Positions 9,205 to 19,696 of a stretch of DNA of 53,952 nucleotides are shown in pieces. Where the stretch lies: NCBI GenBank assembly GCA_016868915.1, contig VGFL01000004.1, positions 1-53,952 on the forward strand, read 5' to 3'. Position 1 is the first letter of the stretch. Every line of letters begins with the position of its first letter. The stretch comes from Bacteroidota bacterium. GTDB lineage: Bacteria > Bacteroidota > Bacteroidia > Flavobacteriales_D > Crocinitomicaceae. The position numbers were made by a program, and so were the translations under genes. The notes under the pieces were generated by a model that was not told the origin of the DNA, did not search any database, and saw only the letters and a list, made by a program, of their open reading frames with translations.

Positions 9205-10885
9205 AATATTCAATTTTTTCAATTTTTTGCTTGAGAATCTTATTTGTTGAACCTGCAGCTAAGGCTTTTTTCCAGTATATGAGCGCATTTGTTTTATCTC
9301 CCGTTCTAAAGTACGCATCGCCAATGTGTTCCAGAACAACTTTGTCAGACTCTTCATCGGTGATTTTCAGATAAACAACAAGCGCTTCTTGGAATTTTCC
9401 AGATTGAAAAAGGATAAAACCTTTCGTATCAAAATATCTCGTATTTCTTTCTATACTAATTACCTCATCAATTAATTGATTTGCGTAACTTAAATCTACT
9501 TTATGCAAGGCAAGTCGATATGCAAAGTTGTTTTTTATAATACTACTAGTTGGTGACAATTTCAGTGCTTTTTTATAAGATTCTTGAGCTTTTTGTATTT
9601 CTTTTTTTCCAAAATAGGCTTCGCCAAACTGTCCGTGAAACTCTGCCAAAAGTTGGTCGTCTTGCATTACAAAGTCTATTCCACTTGTTAAATGTTCAAG
9701 TGCCTCATCGTATTTTTTAAGTTGATTTGCAGATAATCCGGCCAGCAGATAAACATTTGGGATAGCTGGAAAAAATTCCAAACAGAGCTTTGCATCATTA
9801 TTTAAATTAATAAAATCTTGAAGTTCATACTCAATTAATAATATTTCCTGCCAAATTAAGTATTTCGATTTATCGTATTCAATTCCTTTTAAATATACTT
9901 CTAGTGCTTTTCTGGGTTGGTTTGTTCGTTGCAAATAATCTCCGCGAAACGTGTATGCCTTGATGTTTTCCGGAAAAATTTCTAGAATGTAACTTGAAAG
10001 TTCATCCATAACTGAATTTGGAGCCTGAAGATCAAATAACTTGATGGCCATCATCATTCTGTCATCGATTGATAAATCACACTTTACTGCAAGCTGGTAT
10101 TGCTCGATACACTTTTCGACTTGGTTAGTTTTGAGGTAATAATCCCCAAGAAGTTTACGGGCATTCCCATTTGCTGGATCAGCTTCTACAAGTTCCTCCA
10201 TGATTTTGAATGCTTTATCATCTTGTCTTGTATCAAAGAAATAATCGATTTCCGTTGAAATTATTTGAACATCCTTTGGGTTTTTTTGCTTGGCTATTTC
10301 TAATTCTTTTAAAGCTAGTTTCTCATTTTTTAATTTGAGGTACAAATAATATTTCCGAATAGATAAGGCAGAGTTTACACCAATTTCTTTTTCGGTTTCA
10401 TTCAACATAGCAATTGCTTCTTGAAGTTTGCCAGTAGCCTCTAATAATGCAGCGTATTCAAAAAGCCATTCAGCTTTGTGTGGTTGTATTTTTAGTAACT
10501 TTTTGTAGATTTTGGCGCCATTTTCCACATCGTTTAACTCCTTGTACATGTAGGCTAGCTCCTGTAAATACCACGTGTTATTTGGGTCTAGATCCGCTGC
10601 GATTTTAGTTTGCGTTGATGCATTACCAAGGTCATTTTTTATCAAATAACATTGAGCAAGTGCAAAGTGCGGGGCATCTTCTTCTGGTGCAAATGCCGAA
10701 GCGGACTCAAAACTTTTAATCGCCCCATCTATTTGCCCAGTCATTTTTAATCTTAATCCTTCGTGAAATTTTTGAATGTAGTTTTTATTAATTTCTGTGA
10801 CATTTGATTTTTTTTTTGGTTTTATGGATATTGTTTTACATCCAATTAGTGGGCAAAAAAATAGTAAAATTAGAAGGCACCTCAT
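9188..10885 (-). CDS. Tetratricopeptide repeat lipoprotein
   Basis: Lipobox PLIGC; many TPR-like repeats (AIKSFESASAFAPEEDAPHFALAQCYL, AQESYKKALKLSPTSS, ALIYWKKALAAGS). Confidence 0.85.
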   Translation of the reverse strand: MRCLLILLFFCPLIGCKTISIKPKKKSNVTEINKNYIQKFHEGLRLKMTGQIDGAIKSFESASAFAPEEDAPHFALAQCYLIKNDLGNASTQTKIAADLDPNNTWYLQELAYMYKELNDVENGAKIYKKLLKIQPHKAEWLFEYAALLEATGKLQEAIAMLNETEKEIGVNSALSIRKYYLYLKLKNEKLALKELEIAKQKNPKDVQIISTEIDYFFDTRQDDKAFKIMEELVEADPANGNARKLLGDYYLKTNQVEKCIEQYQLAVKCDLSIDDRMMMAIKLFDLQAPNSVMDELSSYILEIFPENIKAYTFRGDYLQRTNQPRKALEVYLKGIEYDKSKYLIWQEILLIEYELQDFINLNNDAKLCLEFFPAIPNVYLLAGLSANQLKKYDEALEHLTSGIDFVMQDDQLLAEFHGQFGEAYFGKKEIQKAQESYKKALKLSPTSSIIKNNFAYRLALHKVDLSYANQLIDEVISIERNTRYFDTKGFILFQSGKFQEALVVYLKITDEESDKVVLEHIGDAYFRTGDKTNALIYWKKALAAGSTNKILKQKIEKIEYYEPEY

Positions 10886-10889
10886 TGGG

Positions 10890-11900
10890 TTAAAGTTGCA
10901 TAATTGAATAATCTCCTACACTCAAATCGTTATTTTTTCCGTTTACTTTAGCAAAAGATCCTATCATCGAGTCAGATAAATTGACTGAGTTTAGTTGAGA
11001 ATTATTTTGGATAATCGTATTTCGTATGTTAGAGTTTATAACCGTAGTTCCTTTTCCCAAAGAAACGTGAGGCCCAATGATTGAGTTTTCAATAACGACG
11101 CCGTCTCCGATGAAACAGGGTGGGATAATCACAGAATTTGATGTCTTGAGGTCGTGGCTTACTAAATTTTTATTTTTTTCCCAGTCAAATTCTAAAACTC
11201 TCTGGTTTGTGTGAAGAGTAACGTCCTTATTTCCGCAATCTAGCCATTCTGATACCGTTCCTGGTTTTAATTTATAGCCGGCTTCTGTTAGTCTTCTGAG
11301 AGCATCAGGAAATTGGAATTCGCCTCCTTTCATGATATTATTATCAATCAAATAATTCAATTCCTGCTTTAGGCGTTCTCCATGTTTGAAATAGTAAATG
11401 CCAATCATAGCTAAATCAGAAACAAATTCCTTGGGCTTTTCAATAAAATCAATGATTTTTCCGTCTGAATCTAGTTTTACCACACCAAATGAACTAGGAT
11501 CTTCAATTTTATTTACCCAAAGAATTCCATCAGCACTTGGGTCTAGTTTGAAATCAGCTCGGAAAAGAGTATCTGCAAATGCCACTACAACAGGACCTTC
11601 TAAAGCTGACTCCGCACATAAAACTGCATGGGCAGTTCCCAAAGGATTTGATTGATAATGTATGCTACCTTTTGCTCCAAGTTTGGCAGCAACATTTTTT
11701 AACTCTTCTTCGACTTCGTTGCCGAAATCACCAATAATAAATGCAATTTCATCAATGGTTTCGCTGCAAACTTCAGCTATGTCCTCTACGAGCCGATGAA
11801 CAATTGGTTTTCCTCCAACCGGTAATAAAGGTTTTGGAATTGTTAATGTGTGAGGACGTAATCTACTTCCTCTACCTGCCATTGGCACTATTATTTTCAT
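10890..11900 (-). CDS. Sugar-phosphate nucleotidyltransferase with left-handed beta-helix tail
   Basis: MKIIVPMAGRGSRLRPHTLTIPKPLLPVGGKPIVHRLV; hexapeptide-like C-terminus. Confidence 0.9.
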   Translation of the reverse strand: MKIIVPMAGRGSRLRPHTLTIPKPLLPVGGKPIVHRLVEDIAEVCSETIDEIAFIIGDFGNEVEEELKNVAAKLGAKGSIHYQSNPLGTAHAVLCAESALEGPVVVAFADTLFRADFKLDPSADGILWVNKIEDPSSFGVVKLDSDGKIIDFIEKPKEFVSDLAMIGIYYFKHGERLKQELNYLIDNNIMKGGEFQFPDALRRLTEAGYKLKPGTVSEWLDCGNKDVTLHTNQRVLEFDWEKNKNLVSHDLKTSNSVIIPPCFIGDGVVIENSIIGPHVSLGKGTTVINSNIRNTIIQNNSQLNSVNLSDSMIGSFAKVNGKNNDLSVGDYSIMQL

Positions 11901-11912
11901 CTGTAATTTCGT

Positions 11913-12350
11913 TTAATTTTTTATACCAGTACTACCAAATGCACCTGCTCCTCGCTCAGTTTCTGACAGATTTTCTGTTCGTTCGAATTCAATTTGTTCA
12001 ACCCGTGCAAACACTAATTGAGCTATGCGTTCACCATTTACAACCTCAAAAGCTTCGTCAGAAAGATTGATTAAAATTACTCCAATTTCGCCGCGATAAT
12101 CAGCATCAATTGTTCCAGGTGAATTTAAAACAGTTATTCCTTTCTTTAATGCCAATCCGCTCCTAGGTCGAACTTGACATTCGAATCCATGCGGAATTTC
12201 GAGGAAAATACCTGTCGGAATAAGTCTTCTTTCGAGTGGATTTAAGCGCACTGACTCACCAAGGTTGGCACGAATATCCATTCCTGCAGAAAACAAAGTT
12301 TCGTATTTTGGTAAATCGTTTTTAGAATGATTTATTACTTTCACTTTCAT
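11913..12350 (-). CDS. dut: dUTP diphosphatase
   Basis: [43 protein letters not shown] dUTPase motifs. Confidence 0.95.
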   Translation of the reverse strand: MKVKVINHSKNDLPKYETLFSAGMDIRANLGESVRLNPLERRLIPTGIFLEIPHGFECQVRPRSGLALKKGITVLNSPGTIDADYRGEIGVILINLSDEAFEVVNGERIAQLVFARVEQIEFERTENLSETERGAGAFGSTGIKN

Positions 12351-12362
12351 GAGCAAGTATTT

Positions 12363-13613
12363 TTATGAGGCAACTTTGAGCACCGCAAATTTTGATTTTG
12401 CAAATTGAGACTCAGCAAATTCTTTCGTTAATCGGTACGATTTTTTGTCTGATGAAGGTAGATCAAACATAGAATCAGTTAAAATTACCTCACAAATTGA
12501 ACGTAGTCCTCGCGCACCAAGGTTGAATTCAACTGCTTTTCTAACAATAAAATTTAGGGCTTCGCTATCAAAGGAAAGTTTTACGTTATCTAATTCAAAA
12601 AGTTTAATATATTGCTTGGTCAATGCATTTTTTGGTTCCGTAAGAATTCTTCGTAAACTTACCTCATTTAAAGGTTCAAGATAGCTTAAAATGGGAAAGC
12701 GACCAATTAATTCGGGAATAAGTCCAAAACTTTTTATATCCGTCGGATTTATATATTTCAACAAAGAGTCTTGCTCAATTTTTTGATTTACATCAGAAGC
12801 AAAACCAATGGTTTGCTTATTAACTCTATTCGCGATGATTTTTTCAATCCCATCAAATGCCCCTCCACAAATGAATAAAATGTTTCGCGTATCGATTTGC
12901 ACCATTTTTTGTTCTGGGTGCTTTCTTCCACCCTGAGGTGGAACGCTTGCAACAGTTCCTTCTAATAATTTGAGTAAGGCTTGTTGTACTCCCTCTCCTG
13001 AAACATCACGAGTAATTGATGGGTTATCTCCTTTCCGTGCGATTTTATCTACTTCATCAATGAAAATAATACCTCGCTGAGCACTTTCAACATCGTAGTC
13101 GGAGGCTTGTAATAAACGAGATAAAATACTTTCGACATCCTCACCGACATAACCCGCCTCCGTTAAAACCGTTGCATCAGCCATACAAAACGGAACATTT
13201 AACATTTTAGCAATGGTTTTTGCCAATAAAGTTTTTCCAGTACCTGTTCGTCCAACCAGCATAATGTTTGATTTCTCAATTTCTATATCATCTGTTTTAA
13301 TAGGATTATTTATTCTTTTGTAGTGGTTATAAACCGCAACGGATAATACTTTTTTTGCCTCATCCTGTCCAATAACGTATTCATCCAAGAAATTTTTAAT
13401 TTCCTGAGGTTTTTTATTGGTATATATTTTTTCGGATGTAACTGCTTCTGTCTTCACTACTCCTCCTGCTTTGAATTTTAGTTCATCACTAACGATTTTC
13501 TCTGCTTGGACTACACAAGAGTCACAAATATGTCCTGAAATACCTGCAATCAACATATTTACTTCAGAACGATGAGATCCACAAAATGAGCAGCTAGTAT
13601 CTTTTTTCGCCAT
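12363..13613 (-). CDS. clpX: ATP-dependent Clp protease ATP-binding subunit ClpX
   Basis: N-terminal Cys4 zinc domain, [15 protein letters not shown] Walker [14 protein letters not shown] Walker B. Confidence 0.97.
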   Translation of the reverse strand: MAKKDTSCSFCGSHRSEVNMLIAGISGHICDSCVVQAEKIVSDELKFKAGGVVKTEAVTSEKIYTNKKPQEIKNFLDEYVIGQDEAKKVLSVAVYNHYKRINNPIKTDDIEIEKSNIMLVGRTGTGKTLLAKTIAKMLNVPFCMADATVLTEAGYVGEDVESILSRLLQASDYDVESAQRGIIFIDEVDKIARKGDNPSITRDVSGEGVQQALLKLLEGTVASVPPQGGRKHPEQKMVQIDTRNILFICGGAFDGIEKIIANRVNKQTIGFASDVNQKIEQDSLLKYINPTDIKSFGLIPELIGRFPILSYLEPLNEVSLRRILTEPKNALTKQYIKLFELDNVKLSFDSEALNFIVRKAVEFNLGARGLRSICEVILTDSMFDLPSSDKKSYRLTKEFAESQFAKSKFAVLKVAS

Positions 13614-13632
13614 TTAATTAAATCTTATGAAA

Positions 13633-14301
13633 TTATTTTGGATTTCTCAATAAAACCTCATCGACCATTCCATATTCTTTTGCCTCTTCAGATGTCATCC
13701 AATAGTCACGATCTGAATCAGCCCAAACTTTTTCGTAATCTTGTTTGCTGTGTATAGCAATTATTTCGTAAAGCTCTTTTTTTAACTTTTGAATTTCACG
13801 GGCCGTAATTTCAATGTCTGAGGCTTGACCTTGGGCGCCTCCTAATGGTTGATGTATCATAACACGAGAATGTTTTAGAGCTGATCTTTTTCCATCTGCA
13901 CCTGCGCACAACAAAACTGCCCCCATTGACGCCGCCATACCTGTGCAAATGGTAGCTACATCGGGTCTGATATATTGCATTGTATCATAGATTCCCAATC
14001 CTGCATAAACAGAACCGCCCGGAGAATTTAAATAAATTTGAATATCTTTTTTTGCATCTACTGATTCAAGGAAAAGCAATTGTGCGTTTATAATATTTGC
14101 AACCTGATCGTTGATTCCGGTTCCAAGAAAGATAATTCGATCCATCATTAATCTGGAAAAAACATCCATTTGCGTCATGTTTAAAGGGCGCTCCTCAATA
14201 ATGTATGGTGTTAACGAAGACTCTATATAATGTTGCATTGATATGCTATTTATTCCCAAATGTTTGGTTGCATAATTTTTAAATTCATTGTAATCTGACA
14301 T
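13633..14301 (-). CDS. clpP: ATP-dependent Clp protease proteolytic subunit ClpP
   Basis: YLNSPGGSVYAGLGIYDTMQ, GMAASMGAVLL (Ser), SRVMIHQPLGG (His). Confidence 0.97.
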   Translation of the reverse strand: MSDYNEFKNYATKHLGINSISMQHYIESSLTPYIIEERPLNMTQMDVFSRLMMDRIIFLGTGINDQVANIINAQLLFLESVDAKKDIQIYLNSPGGSVYAGLGIYDTMQYIRPDVATICTGMAASMGAVLLCAGADGKRSALKHSRVMIHQPLGGAQGQASDIEITAREIQKLKKELYEIIAIHSKQDYEKVWADSDRDYWMTSEEAKEYGMVDEVLLRNPK

Positions 14302-14443
14302 GCCTTTTTTGTTTCAATTAATGCCTTAAAGTTAATCAAAGAAATTGATGAACTTTCAATCTGATTAAAATTCACGTTTTTTTTCACACTATTTATCTTT
14401 TAATTAGCTTTGGATCGCAATGGAGATTTCTCGTGTAAAGAAT

Positions 14444-15373
14444 ATGAAAATACTATACTCCTGTCTAAATTGGGGCATGGGTCACGTGGCTCGATCAATT
14501 AGTTTAATCAACACACTTGAACATCAAAATAATAGATTAATTATTGTAGGAGATTCAACACAATTAAAAATCATTCGAACATATTTTCCAGAAATTAAAA
14601 CAATTGAATTTGAGGGATATCCATTTGATTTTAGCGAAACAAAGTCATTTCATAAAGCTCTGTGGAAGCAAAAAAAAAAGTTAAATAGATTCATGAATAT
14701 TGAAAAAAAGTGGGTCTCTGAAAAAGTAATCAAATATGATATTGACCTTGTATTATCGGATCATAGATACGGCTTTCGATGTAAAAAGTGCAACTCAATT
14801 TTTATTACGCATCAAGTAAAACTTCCCCTTAAAGGATTGTATAAGATTTTTCAGTTTATACATTCCTATTGGTTACGGCAATTCGACATGTTATGGATTG
14901 TGGATAATGCGGATAAAAAATTAGCAGGAAAACTATCTTCAGTTGATTTCATTAAAAATAATTACGAATTTATTGGATTGTTATCAAGGTTTCAGCTCAA
15001 AAATAAGCCAATTATGAATGAAAAGAACGGAGTTTCCGTATTGGTTTTGAGTGGTCCAAACGTTCATCTAAATTATTTGTTTAATTACTACAATAATCAT
15101 TCTAATAAGCAATTTGTGCAAGTTATCGTTGGAGAAACCTCTGCTCTCGATAAGATACCAAAAGTAAAAGATTTCGTTTTTATGGAATCTAAAAATTGGC
15201 TTGATGTTGATGAGGTTTTGCTATCTGCAAATGAGATCTTTTCATTCATGGGTTATTCAACGTTGATGGATGCGATGTATTTAACTGCTGATTTTCATCT
15301 CATTCCTTGTCCAAATCAATGGGAACAGGAATATTTAGGCTCGATTCACCCGGAAATATTTCGGAATAGATAG
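14444..15373 (+). CDS. MurG/GtfB-like glycosyltransferase family protein
   Basis: MKILYSCLNWGMGHVARSISLINTL N-terminus; start chosen at internal ATG 14444, the ORF track start being 14420. Confidence 0.65.
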   Translation: MKILYSCLNWGMGHVARSISLINTLEHQNNRLIIVGDSTQLKIIRTYFPEIKTIEFEGYPFDFSETKSFHKALWKQKKKLNRFMNIEKKWVSEKVIKYDIDLVLSDHRYGFRCKKCNSIFITHQVKLPLKGLYKIFQFIHSYWLRQFDMLWIVDNADKKLAGKLSSVDFIKNNYEFIGLLSRFQLKNKPIMNEKNGVSVLVLSGPNVHLNYLFNYYNNHSNKQFVQVIVGETSALDKIPKVKDFVFMESKNWLDVDEVLLSANEIFSFMGYSTLMDAMYLTADFHLIPCPNQWEQEYLGSIHPEIFRNR

Positions 15374-15413
15374 ATTTTTTTGATATATTAGAACTAGATT
15401 AATTTCGCAAGTA

Positions 15414-17360
15414 ATGTTTTTTTGTAGATTGTTTAATTTCGTACTGATTATTTTATTTTGTCTGTCTTGCGGTTCAGATAGCATTGAAAGTAAGAAAAAG
15501 GCTTTTACTTGGGTTTATGGAGAAGTGGATAATCATAGCTATGCCAATGTTAATCAGGTTAGAACGAAGCATTTACATTTAGATTTGGATGTAAATTTTG
15601 ACAATAAAACGATTTACGGTGTGGCAAGGCACGATTTGGGGAAACACAATTCGGATACCGTTATTTTTGATACGAAATATCTACAAATTCAAAAAATAAC
15701 TTCTGGGGAAAAAGGAAAAGAAAAAGAATTAGAATTTGTTATTGGTTCATGGGATAAGGATTCAATTCTCGGGCAACCACTTATCGTTACTTTGAAAAAA
15801 TCAGAAAGGTATATTAACATATATTATCAGACAACGGCAAAAACAGCCGCATTGGACTGGTTAGAGCCATTACAAACACGAGGAAACATTCACCCAATAT
15901 TATACACCCTTGGATCACCTACTTCAACAAGAACATGGATTCCCTTGCAGGATTCACCAACAAATAGATTTACATATTCTGCCACTGTGAAAGTACCAAA
16001 AGAATTGATGGCTGTGATGAGTGCAGAGAATCAAGTAAAAAGAAATAGCGAGGGGATCTATAAATTCTCTATGAAAAAACCCATTCCAAGTTATCTAGTT
16101 GCACTATCGGTCGGTAATTATAGTTACAAGAGAATTTCAGATAAATGCGGAATTTATTCTGAATCAGAATTTTTAAGTCAAGCATCTGACGAGTTTGATG
16201 ATTTGCCAAAAATGATGCAGATTACAGAAAAAATGTTTGGTCCATATCAGTGGGGAAAATATGACTTATTAATTATGCCAAATTCTTTTCCCTATGGTGG
16301 TACAGAGAATCCTTGTCTAAACTTTATTCATCCTACGGTTTTGGCGGGAGATAAAAGTTGGTCCTTAAGTTTAGCGAACCAATTAGCTCGCTCTTGGGCA
16401 GGAAATTTAGTTACACCTCGGTCATGGAATGACCTTTGGCTTAATGAGGGCCTTACGGTTTATTTCGAGCTCCGTATTATGGAGGAACTCGAAGATGATG
16501 AATATTCAAATATGTTAACGCTTGTAAAATTTAATGAATTAAAAGAGGAAATCAAGAATTTAAAAAAAGTAAATCGTCTTGGAGATACACATTTAAAATT
16601 AGATTTGAAAAACCGAAATCCGGATACTGGAGTAACAGAAGTTTCACAAATCAAGGGAGCTCTCTTTTTCAAGACACTTGAAACAAAGGTCGGTCGTAAA
16701 AAAATTGATGAGTTTTTGGTAAATTATTTAAATTCATTTGCTTTTCAAGCGATAAGTACTGAGAAATTTATTGAGTATTTTAAAAATGAATTAATTGATC
16801 CCATCAAGCTATCTTTCAACATTGATGAATGGATTTATCAACCTGGTATTCCTAAAAATTGTATTAATGTAAATTCCAAAAGGTTGAATGAAATGCAAAA
16901 ATTTGCTCGAGAATTCGCCTCTGGAATCGATATATTTGAGCCTAAAACAATCTTCGAACCGATTCCAAAATCAAGGAAAATAAAACGTATTACCAAACAG
17001 ATCAAACGGTCCGATTATTCAACGTATGAATGGATCGAGTTTATTCGAAAATTACCAAAAAATATAAGTCCTGAAAAGCTGGCCATGGTAGATGCATACA
17101 TGAATTTTTCAAATTGGGGTAATTCTGAAGTTATGACCGAATGGTATGTTTTATCAATTCAAAGTGGTTACAAACCGGCACTATCACCGATGGAAGAGTT
17201 TATTTCACGGGTAGGAAGGAGTAAATATTTGCTCCCAATTTATGCTGCTCTAAATGAAACGGAAGAAAATAGACAACTCGCATTATCCATTTTTGAAATT
17301 GCCAAAATGAATTATCATTCCATTTCAATATCAGCAATAGAAAATCTACTTGGCTTATAA
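15414..17360 (+). CDS. M1 family (LTA4H-like) aminopeptidase homologue lacking zinc ligands; probable pseudoenzyme
   Basis: WIPLQDSPTNRFTYSATVKVP, FPYGGTENPCLNFIHPTVLAGDKSWSLSLANQLARSWAGNLVTPRSWNDLWLNEGLTVYFE; HExxH replaced by NQLAR. Confidence 0.88.
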   Translation: MFFCRLFNFVLIILFCLSCGSDSIESKKKAFTWVYGEVDNHSYANVNQVRTKHLHLDLDVNFDNKTIYGVARHDLGKHNSDTVIFDTKYLQIQKITSGEKGKEKELEFVIGSWDKDSILGQPLIVTLKKSERYINIYYQTTAKTAALDWLEPLQTRGNIHPILYTLGSPTSTRTWIPLQDSPTNRFTYSATVKVPKELMAVMSAENQVKRNSEGIYKFSMKKPIPSYLVALSVGNYSYKRISDKCGIYSESEFLSQASDEFDDLPKMMQITEKMFGPYQWGKYDLLIMPNSFPYGGTENPCLNFIHPTVLAGDKSWSLSLANQLARSWAGNLVTPRSWNDLWLNEGLTVYFELRIMEELEDDEYSNMLTLVKFNELKEEIKNLKKVNRLGDTHLKLDLKNRNPDTGVTEVSQIKGALFFKTLETKVGRKKIDEFLVNYLNSFAFQAISTEKFIEYFKNELIDPIKLSFNIDEWIYQPGIPKNCINVNSKRLNEMQKFAREFASGIDIFEPKTIFEPIPKSRKIKRITKQIKRSDYSTYEWIEFIRKLPKNISPEKLAMVDAYMNFSNWGNSEVMTEWYVLSIQSGYKPALSPMEEFISRVGRSKYLLPIYAALNETEENRQLALSIFEIAKMNYHSISISAIENLLGL

Positions 17361-17415
17361 ACCTAGAAGGTTTAATAAATTTTCTAAAATTCATTTCAGA
17401 TACAACTAAAGTCAC

Positions 17416-17423
17416 TATCTTCG
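17416..17423 (+). promoter_or_regulatory. Near-consensus Bacteroidota -7 box (TATCTTCG) upstream of dnaN
   Basis: TAnnTTTG with one mismatch, about 28 nt before the dnaN ATG. Confidence 0.4.
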
Positions 17424-17450
17424 TGATGATATCAAAATATAATAAAATAT

Positions 17451-18566
17451 ATGAATTTTATAGTATCAAGCAACACTCTTTTACGACACCTACAGAGTAT
17501 TTCAGGTGTGCTCAACGCTACTAGTAGTCTTCCTATCTTGGATAATTTTCTATTTGAAATTACTGAAAATAAGTTGACCGTAATGGCCTCAGATTTGGAA
17601 ACAACTATGATTACTCATTTAGAAGTTCAAGTGGAAGCGCCCGGAAAAATTGCAATTCCGGCAAAACTTATTTTGGATGTACTTAAAAATTTACCAGACC
17701 AACCTTGTTCTTTTAGAGTAGGGACAGATTTAGGAATTGAAATCGGTTATGACAACGGGAAATCTAAAATGGTAGGCTTTAATGCAGAAGAATATCCAAA
17801 ACTACCTGTTTTAGAAAATAAAAGTTCCGTTAAAATCACAGGAGAAATTCTTTCAAGAGCAATCAATAAAACACTTTTTGCAACAGGGAACGATGAACTT
17901 AGACCAGTAATGAGCGGTGTTTTCTGTCAGTTTTCTGAGCAAGAAATTACTTTTGTTGCTACTGATGCTCACAAATTAGTTCGTTATACACGAAAAGATT
18001 TTGCTGCTGATGGAAATGCTTCGTTCATTCTTCCTAAAAAGCCATTGAATCTTTTGAAATCTAATGTCAGAGGCGATGAAGAATTAACTATTGAGTACAA
18101 TAATTCAAATGCAATTTTTACTTTCAATGATTTAACATTGATTTGTCGTCTGATTGATGGTAAGTATCCCAATTACGAGGCAGTAATTCCTAAAGAAAAC
18201 CCGAATGTTTTAACAATAGAAAGAGCTCAATTCCTTTCATCTATTAAACGAGTTTCTATCTTTTCCAATAAGACCACGCATCAGATTAAATTGAAACTTG
18301 CAGGTTCTGAACTTCTTCTTTCTGCAGAAGATCTTGATTTTTCAAATGAAGCGAGCGAGCGCTTGGTTTGTCATTACGATGGCGACGATATGGAAATTGG
18401 ATTTAATTCAAGATTTTTGATGGATATGTTATCAAATTTGGATACTAATGAGGTACAACTAGCGATGAGTATTCCGAGTAAAGCTGGTTTATTAATGCCA
18501 AGTGCGCCTGAAAATTCTTCTGAAGACATCTTGATGTTAGTAATGCCGGTAATGATAAATCGTTAA
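17451..18566 (+). CDS. dnaN: DNA polymerase III beta subunit (sliding clamp)
   Basis: MNFIVSSNTLLRHLQSISGVLN, RPVMSGVFCQF, VATDAHKLVRY, LLMPSAPENSSEDILMLVMPVMI. Confidence 0.96.
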   Translation: MNFIVSSNTLLRHLQSISGVLNATSSLPILDNFLFEITENKLTVMASDLETTMITHLEVQVEAPGKIAIPAKLILDVLKNLPDQPCSFRVGTDLGIEIGYDNGKSKMVGFNAEEYPKLPVLENKSSVKITGEILSRAINKTLFATGNDELRPVMSGVFCQFSEQEITFVATDAHKLVRYTRKDFAADGNASFILPKKPLNLLKSNVRGDEELTIEYNNSNAIFTFNDLTLICRLIDGKYPNYEAVIPKENPNVLTIERAQFLSSIKRVSIFSNKTTHQIKLKLAGSELLLSAEDLDFSNEASERLVCHYDGDDMEIGFNSRFLMDMLSNLDTNEVQLAMSIPSKAGLLMPSAPENSSEDILMLVMPVMINR

Positions 18567-18579
18567 GCAAAGATTTATA

Positions 18580-19659
18580 ATGAATAGTGATACGAAGCAA
18601 AATATTCGTAATCTTTCATTGCCTGATCTTCAAAATTATTTAGAAAGTATTTCAGAAAAAAAATTTCGCGCAAAGCAAATTTTTGAGTGGCTTTGGAAAA
18701 AGAATGTATCCAATTTTGAGGAAATGTCTAATCTGAGTTTTTCTCTGCGTAAATCATTGAAGAACGACTTTTTCATCGATCATATTCTTCTATCTGATCA
18801 ACAAGTGAGCAAAGATGGTACAGTTAAATGTGCTTTTTCGATTGGTGAATCACAAATCGTTGAAGGGGTCATGATTCCAACAACAACACGTTCAACTGCA
18901 TGTATATCTTCACAAGTAGGATGTAGCTTGGCGTGTACATTTTGTGCAACTGGTAGATTGAAATTGCTTCGAAATCTTACACCTGGAGAAATTGTGGACC
19001 AAGTAGTTTATTTGAACCAGTTATCGATTGAAAATCAACAAAGACCACTAACGAACATTGTATATATGGGTATGGGTGAGCCCTTGTTGAATTATAAAAA
19101 TGTACTGAGGTCTACAGAAATTTTATGCTCGCCTGATGGATTAGGAATTTCACCCCGGAGAATTACTGTTTCAACTGCAGGAATAGTTAAAATGATTCGA
19201 AAATTGGGTGATGATCAGGTTCGTTTTAATTTAGCTCTTTCTCTTCATGCCGCAAACGACACAAAGCGAAATAAAATTATGGAGATTAATGAAAGTAATA
19301 ATCTTGCTGAATTGTCACATGCTTTGCGGTATTTTCATGAGAAAACGGGAAGTCGAATTACGTTTGAATATATCATTTTCAAAGATTTTAATGATCAGCC
19401 TGAAGATGCTTATGAATTAGCGAATTTCGCAAAATGTGTTCCTTGTAAGATTAATATCATCGAGTATAATCCAATCGATGACGGTGAATTCCAACAAGCT
19501 ACTGCTGAAAAAGTGAAAGCATTTGCAAGTATTTTAGAAGCAAAAAATATGATTGTCAATGTGAGAAGAAGTAGGGGGAAAGACATTGATGCTGCCTGTG
19601 GACAATTGGCAAATAAAAATAAACCTGCTTTGCAAGAAGGTAGAATTTTAAAGAATTAG
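18580..19659 (+). CDS. rlmN: 23S rRNA (adenine2503-C2)-methyltransferase RlmN
   Basis: Radical SAM motif [37 protein letters not shown]. Confidence 0.96.
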   Translation: MNSDTKQNIRNLSLPDLQNYLESISEKKFRAKQIFEWLWKKNVSNFEEMSNLSFSLRKSLKNDFFIDHILLSDQQVSKDGTVKCAFSIGESQIVEGVMIPTTTRSTACISSQVGCSLACTFCATGRLKLLRNLTPGEIVDQVVYLNQLSIENQQRPLTNIVYMGMGEPLLNYKNVLRSTEILCSPDGLGISPRRITVSTAGIVKMIRKLGDDQVRFNLALSLHAANDTKRNKIMEINESNNLAELSHALRYFHEKTGSRITFEYIIFKDFNDQPEDAYELANFAKCVPCKINIIEYNPIDDGEFQQATAEKVKAFASILEAKNMIVNVRRSRGKDIDAACGQLANKNKPALQEGRILKN

Positions 19660-19696
19660 TATACCAAGCAAATCTCTTTGTACATTTGTAATACGC

